Positions 60,662 to 64,000 of a DNA stretch of 64,000 bases are shown one piece after another. The position numbers were made by a program, and so were the translations under genes. The stretch lies in NCBI GenBank assembly GCA_020161265.1, contig JAIUOC010000008.1, positions 1 through 64,000 on the forward strand, given 5' to 3'. Numbering within the stretch: the first letter of the stretch is position 1; each line of letters opens with the position of its first letter. The notes under the pieces are model-generated. The model was not told the DNA's origin. It searched no databases and saw nothing but the letters and a program-made list of their open reading frames with translations. Origin of the DNA: Chloroflexota bacterium. Its GTDB lineage: Bacteria; Chloroflexota; Chloroflexia; Chloroflexales; Herpetosiphonaceae.

Positions 60662-61072
60662 TTACAAAACAGGTGAGATGAAGGTGGGTAGGGCGGTTAC
60701 GGGGTTGACCATCCCACGAAATTGCTTGCCATAGAACGAGGCAATGACCTTGATATGACCAAGAATGCGGGTATTGAAATTGTGAAATTCTTCGATTGGC
60801 ACTAAAAGTTCGCGATGACGGCGACGAATGCCCACCGATTTAACCGTAAATTGGCGCGCATATTGTTCGCTAATTTCAAATTCAGCCACAAAGCCAGCAT
60901 AACCAGCCTCGGCATCCTTGGTTTTGACTGCTTCAGCAACATGGCTGGCATAATCAAGGTTGAGGATGGGATAAGCAATTGGTGGCTCGGCCAATTGTGC
61001 TGGGAATGAACGATAGCCCGCTTGCGCAATCAATGTTAGTTCTTCTAACCCAACAGGTCGATATAGGATCAT
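60662..61072 (-). CDS. Conserved hypothetical protein
   Basis: A 136-residue soluble protein opening MILYRPVGLEELTLIAQAG and containing PIAYPILNLDYASHVAEA, GYAGFVAEFEISEQYARQFTVKSVG, RHRELLVPIEEFHNFN and FYGKQFRG. I recall small proteins of this pattern in databases labelled ADP-ribosylation/crystallin J1, but that label is unproven and I do not assign a function. AAAGGA precedes the ATG. The 339 bases upstream (61073-61411) are AT-rich and show no gene. Confidence 0.65.
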   Translation of the reverse strand: MILYRPVGLEELTLIAQAGYRSFPAQLAEPPIAYPILNLDYASHVAEAVKTKDAEAGYAGFVAEFEISEQYARQFTVKSVGIRRRHRELLVPIEEFHNFNTRILGHIKVIASFYGKQFRGMVNPVTALPTFISPVL

Positions 61073-61411
61073 CTGCTTGTCCTTTCCCTTGTGCCACCAA
61101 GGTGTGATTGTAAGAAGCTATAACGTATCGTTTAAAGGTCACATCACACTCAAATTATTCCACATCTATTTAGATACAAATCAGATTTTAATTTTGCATG
61201 AAATTTGGTGATTAATCAAGGGATTTTTGGCCGAATTTGGCTTAATCCACTATCAATAGTGTGTCAGGAATCCAAAGCATGAACCATACCACAATTGAAT
61301 CACCCGCCGACAACTGACTCAATTAGGATAGTTGGCATGCGCTTGGTGTTGATAGTAGATTAAGCCTTATATAGCTATATACATCTAGTTTGAATCAATT
61401 GGATGCATGGG

Positions 61412-61936
61412 TCAGAGATTGGCTTGATACGTTTCCCACGCAGCACAATAGGCTTGATAAACTGTGGCTTCAAAACAGATCAAGCTGACTTTTTCGGGGA
61501 TTGAATTGCTCGCAAGAAAGTTGGCAATCGTTTGGATCGCAAGCGGGGCAGCTAATTCGACCGGATAGCCATAAATTCCACAGCTAATCGCTGGAAAGGC
61601 CAGGGTTTCAAGTTGATGTTTAGCAGCAAGTTCGAGGCTCTGTTGATAGCAGCTGGTCAGTAATTCGGCTTCGTGTTTATTGCCACCCTGCCAAACTGGC
61701 CCAACTGTGTGGATGATTGAGCGCACTGGCAAGCGATAGCCTTTGGTGATTTTGGCTTGGCCAGTTTTGCAACCACCTAGTTGATCACATTCAGCCTGTA
61801 ATTCGTCACCAGCTGCATGATGAATCGCCCCATCAACCCCACCACCTGCCAGCAACCACTCATTAGCAGCATTAACAATTGCTGCACCGACAAATTTGGT
61901 AATATCGCCGTGTAGAATTTCGATGCGTTGGTTCAT
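61412..61936 (-). CDS. Macrodomain protein (O-acetyl-ADP-ribose deacetylase-like)
   Basis: A 174-residue stand-alone macrodomain. VNAANEWLLAGGGVDGAIHHAAG is the ADP-ribose loop of the MacroD/YmdB class, with the Asn and Asp of N-A-A-N...GVDGAIH needed for deacetylation or ADP-ribosyl-Asp/Glu removal. GQAKITKGYRLPVRSIIHTVGP and FPAISCGIYGYP complete the fold. The start ATG is near AGGGAA. It may work with the hypothetical gene next to it, which lies on the same strand. Confidence 0.92.
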   Translation of the reverse strand: MNQRIEILHGDITKFVGAAIVNAANEWLLAGGGVDGAIHHAAGDELQAECDQLGGCKTGQAKITKGYRLPVRSIIHTVGPVWQGGNKHEAELLTSCYQQSLELAAKHQLETLAFPAISCGIYGYPVELAAPLAIQTIANFLASNSIPEKVSLICFEATVYQAYCAAWETYQANL

Positions 61937-61967
61937 TGGAAATTCCCTCTCAATTTAATGCTGATCC

Positions 61968-62167
61968 AAGAAGCGCACGAAGGATAGGAACCGCGAAGCG
62001 CGCGAAGGACACGAAGGTTAAGTTTTTGCCACGAATAATTATTTTTCGCCACAGATTATCACAGATTTGCTTGATTATAATCTTCTTAGCCAAAATCAAT
62101 TACCGTTCATCCCTCTTTCTGCCTTTTGCCTTCTGCCTTTTGATTTCATCTTTCATCCTTCATCCTT
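61968..62167. repeat. CACGAAG and heptad repeats before glutamate dehydrogenase terminator
   Basis: gcacgaaggataggaaccgcg, gcgcgaaggacacgaaggtt and gccacgaat copies (61975-62030) are followed by ccacagattatcacagattt and, at 62140-62166, tttcatccttcatcctt heptads. No gene is present. Confidence 0.75.
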
Positions 62168-62171
62168 AAAT

Positions 62172-62207
62172 AAAAAGCCCCTCGCCCATGTGCATGGACG
62201 AGGGGCT
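62172..62207 (-). terminator. Terminator of glutamate dehydrogenase gene
   Basis: agcccctcg (62176-62184) pairs with cgaggggct (62199-62207), extended by ccat/atgg after a mismatch. On the minus strand it is followed by tttttattta. Confidence 0.9.
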
Positions 62208-62219
62208 GAACAGCCTTGC

Positions 62220-63479
62220 TTATGGATAAATCCCGCGGATTTGGGTTGCTTCAGCGACCCGTGCCACCGCGACCATATAGCCGCCCATGCGCATTGAAAC
62301 TTTGTGCTTGAGGGTTTGGGCCAACACCGATTCAAAACTGTGCTGCATAATCCGCTCAAGCTTGTTGTTGATTTCTTCTTCAGTCCAGAAGAATTCTTGC
62401 AAGCCTTGAACCCATTCAAAGTATGAAACGGTCACACCACCAGCATTGGCCAAGATATCGGGCACAACAAAGATGCCTTTTTCAAACAAGATATCATCAG
62501 CTTCGGGAGTAGTTGGGCCGTTCGCGCCTTCGACCAGCAATTTACAGTGAATTCGGCCTGCATTTTCCTCGGTAATTTGGTTTTCCAAGGCACATGGAGC
62601 CAAAATATCACATTCAATTTCAAGCAACTCGCTATTGCTGACCCGCTCGATGCCTTCGGCTTGGTAGCCTTCCAGCGAACGATGTTGCTTGGTATAGGCA
62701 ATCATTTCGGGGATGTTCAAGCCACGACGGTTGTAGTAGCCACCAGAAACATCGCTAACTGCAATCACTTTGCTGCCCATGCGCTGCATCATATCGGCGG
62801 TAACACTACCCACGTTGCCAAAGCCTTGAATCACCACGGTTGCGCCTTCGATGCGCAAGCCAAGATGTTTGGCGGCCTCGCGGGCAACAATGCTAACCCC
62901 GCGTCCAGTTGCTTCGACCCGCCCAAGCGAGCCACCAACTTCAACCGGCTTACCAGTGATCACAGCTGGCACGGTGTAGCCACGATGCATCGAGATTGTA
63001 TCCATAAACCAAGCCATCACTTGGCCGTTGGTCCCAACATCGGGAGCAGGAATATCTTTTTCAGCGCCAACCAAAATGCTAATTTCAGTTGCAAAACGCC
63101 GGGTCAATCGCTCTAATTCACTTTGCGATAGTTTCGTTGGGTCTACAATGACCCCACCTTTTGCGCCGCCATAAGGAATATTAACCAGCGCACATTTCCA
63201 GGTCATCCACATCGCGAGAGCACGAACTTCATCGATATCGACTGCTGGGTGATAGCGAATCCCGCCTTTGGCTGGACCACGTGAAACATTGTGTTGGACG
63301 CGATAACCGCTAAACACTTGAATCTCACCATTGTCCATTTTGACTGGGAAATTGACGCTTAATTCGCGTTGAGGGACGCGCAGAACTCGACGCAAGCTGT
63401 GGTCGAGATTCAGCTTTTCAGCAGCGAGATCGAATTGACGCTGAGCATTCTCGAATGCGTTGCGATGAGAGTCAGCCAT
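62220..63479 (-). CDS. Glutamate dehydrogenase (Glu/Leu/Phe/Val family)
   Basis: A 419-residue dehydrogenase linking glutamate and 2-oxoglutarate. The catalytic Lys site is KGGIRYHP and GGAKGGV, the Asp in APDVGTNGQVMAW, and the coenzyme fold begins GATVVIQGFGNVGSV. DVSGG after the second strand is the type that favours NAD. The start at 63479 follows AAAGGA by 8 bases; the longer frame to 63515 lacks support. It is the size of hexameric GDH-2-like enzymes. Confidence 0.95.
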   Translation of the reverse strand: MADSHRNAFENAQRQFDLAAEKLNLDHSLRRVLRVPQRELSVNFPVKMDNGEIQVFSGYRVQHNVSRGPAKGGIRYHPAVDIDEVRALAMWMTWKCALVNIPYGGAKGGVIVDPTKLSQSELERLTRRFATEISILVGAEKDIPAPDVGTNGQVMAWFMDTISMHRGYTVPAVITGKPVEVGGSLGRVEATGRGVSIVAREAAKHLGLRIEGATVVIQGFGNVGSVTADMMQRMGSKVIAVSDVSGGYYNRRGLNIPEMIAYTKQHRSLEGYQAEGIERVSNSELLEIECDILAPCALENQITEENAGRIHCKLLVEGANGPTTPEADDILFEKGIFVVPDILANAGGVTVSYFEWVQGLQEFFWTEEEINNKLERIMQHSFESVLAQTLKHKVSMRMGGYMVAVARVAEATQIRGIYP

Positions 63480-63529
63480 TGACTTGTTCCTTTCTAATTG
63501 ATCGCCTTTGATCAAAAGAGGCCTCTTGG

Positions 63530-64000
63530 TTATGCAGAAGTCTCTCTAAGATTATACGACATATAAATCCAACGGCGTTCACCGAGAAACAGGGCGTTCC
63601 ACCATGAGCGGCGCACCTGACCCTCGCTAAAGCCCAAATTACGGTATAACGCTCGCGCACTGTGGTTGGAGGCACTCACGTACAGCCCTAGGCGTTTTTT
63701 GCCAAGCTCACGGGCTAGCGTCATGCTATGCCGCATCATTGCTTGGGCAATGCCTCGCCGACGATAGTGTTCGGCAACCGCCACATCGCTAATAAAACCT
63801 TCATCCCGCCCAATCCGATGGTCGATTTGGGAAAGCGCATGAACGGCGCGAAACGCACCCCAAGCACCAAGTTCGCGCAAAAATGCTTGCTCAACCAACC
63901 CAACATCGTCTGGACGCATCTCGACGGTGCGCAGCGTAATTGTGCCGACAAGTTCGCCGCCAGCTAACATGACGTACATTCCTTGTAGGCTACTTGGCCC
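63530..64000 (-). CDS. GNAT acetyltransferase, 5' end cut by window edge
   Basis: A RimI-like N-acetyltransferase. Visible is GELVGTITLR, the acetyl-CoA loop ISDVAVAEHYRRRGIAQAMMRHSM and LYVSASNHSARALYRNLGFSEG. The frame stays open past the ATG at 63979 to the last base of the window, and the first 40 or so residues expected of a GNAT protein are missing, so the true start is probably outside. Confidence 0.85.
   Translation of the reverse strand, partial: GPSSLQGMYVMLAGGELVGTITLRTVEMRPDDVGLVEQAFLRELGAWGAFRAVHALSQIDHRIGRDEGFISDVAVAEHYRRRGIAQAMMRHSMTLARELGKKRLGLYVSASNHSARALYRNLGFSEGQVRRSWWNALFLGERRWIYMSYNLRETSA

Noticed and set aside
61073..61411. Small gene in the 339-base AT-rich gap
   Set aside because: Only very short frames (12 codons or fewer) without ribosome binding sites are present.
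62547..63116. 189-codon open frame opposite glutamate dehydrogenase
   Set aside because: Antisense shadow; no start signal and no recognisable motif.

Overview
The window is a gene-dense stretch of a bacterial chromosome with about 63 protein genes, no rRNA or tRNA genes that I can see, and no phage or insertion-sequence genes. Base composition is near balanced and GTG and TTG starts behind good Shine-Dalgarno sites are common. Lipoproteins have Pro/Thr/Ala-rich linkers. The gene style and the dispersed repeats suggest a filamentous member of the Chloroflexota, most likely Herpetosiphon or a close relative. That assignment is inference from protein style, not from a marker gene.

Layout. 1-3.7 kb: a heptanucleotide array, two related lipoproteins, an aminotransferase and a small zinc-ribbon membrane protein. 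3.7-9.0 kb: a glycosyltransferase and purA, facing an ArsA-type ATPase, a YqaA-like membrane protein and a MurJ-like flippase. 9.0-11.7 kb: a rightward operon of two split-barrel proteins, an SRPBCC protein and a PglC/PglD-like sugar pair. 11.9-19.4 kb: trigger factor with a 49-residue all-acidic insertion, cysteine desulfurase, gpsA, a GNAT protein, rpsO and pnp. 19.6-27.0 kb: a leftward block (AAA ATPase, xseA, accB, efp, M24 peptidase, methyltransferase, SDR, HAD and a membrane-anchored protein). 27.2-34.3 kb: gatA, a NlpC/P60-like protein with internal repeats, a B12-binding mutase subunit with meaB, and two divergent citrate synthases, one fused to a helix-turn-helix domain.

34.4-46.2 kb is the centre of the window: a nearly complete arginine pathway, argC-argB-nudix-argA-like-argG-argJ-argH-argF, with argS further downstream. 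Ahead of argC lie a consensus promoter, a 33-codon leader peptide with five Arg codons and a strong terminator. The 5' arm of that terminator can instead pair with the end of the leader. This looks like ribosome-mediated attenuation of arginine biosynthesis and is my strongest candidate for an undescribed system.

46.4-51.4 kb: a methyltransferase, then sucC and sucD separated by an Xre regulator and a GDP-mannose dehydratase. 51.4-56.4 kb: a ROK regulator followed by a sugar ABC transporter (binding protein and two permeases, one with two extra membrane segments). 56.6-64.0 kb: a GlpC-like Fe-S protein, a TPR protein, an Asp/Glu racemase, a CPBP protease, a macrodomain protein, glutamate dehydrogenase and a GNAT gene cut by the window edge.

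Many intergenic regions are filled with three dispersed repeat families: a GGATGAG/GGATGAA heptad, a CACGAAGGA-type repeat, and a GGCTATGGGCTATCGG palindrome. They usually occur as inverted pairs, sometimes nested.
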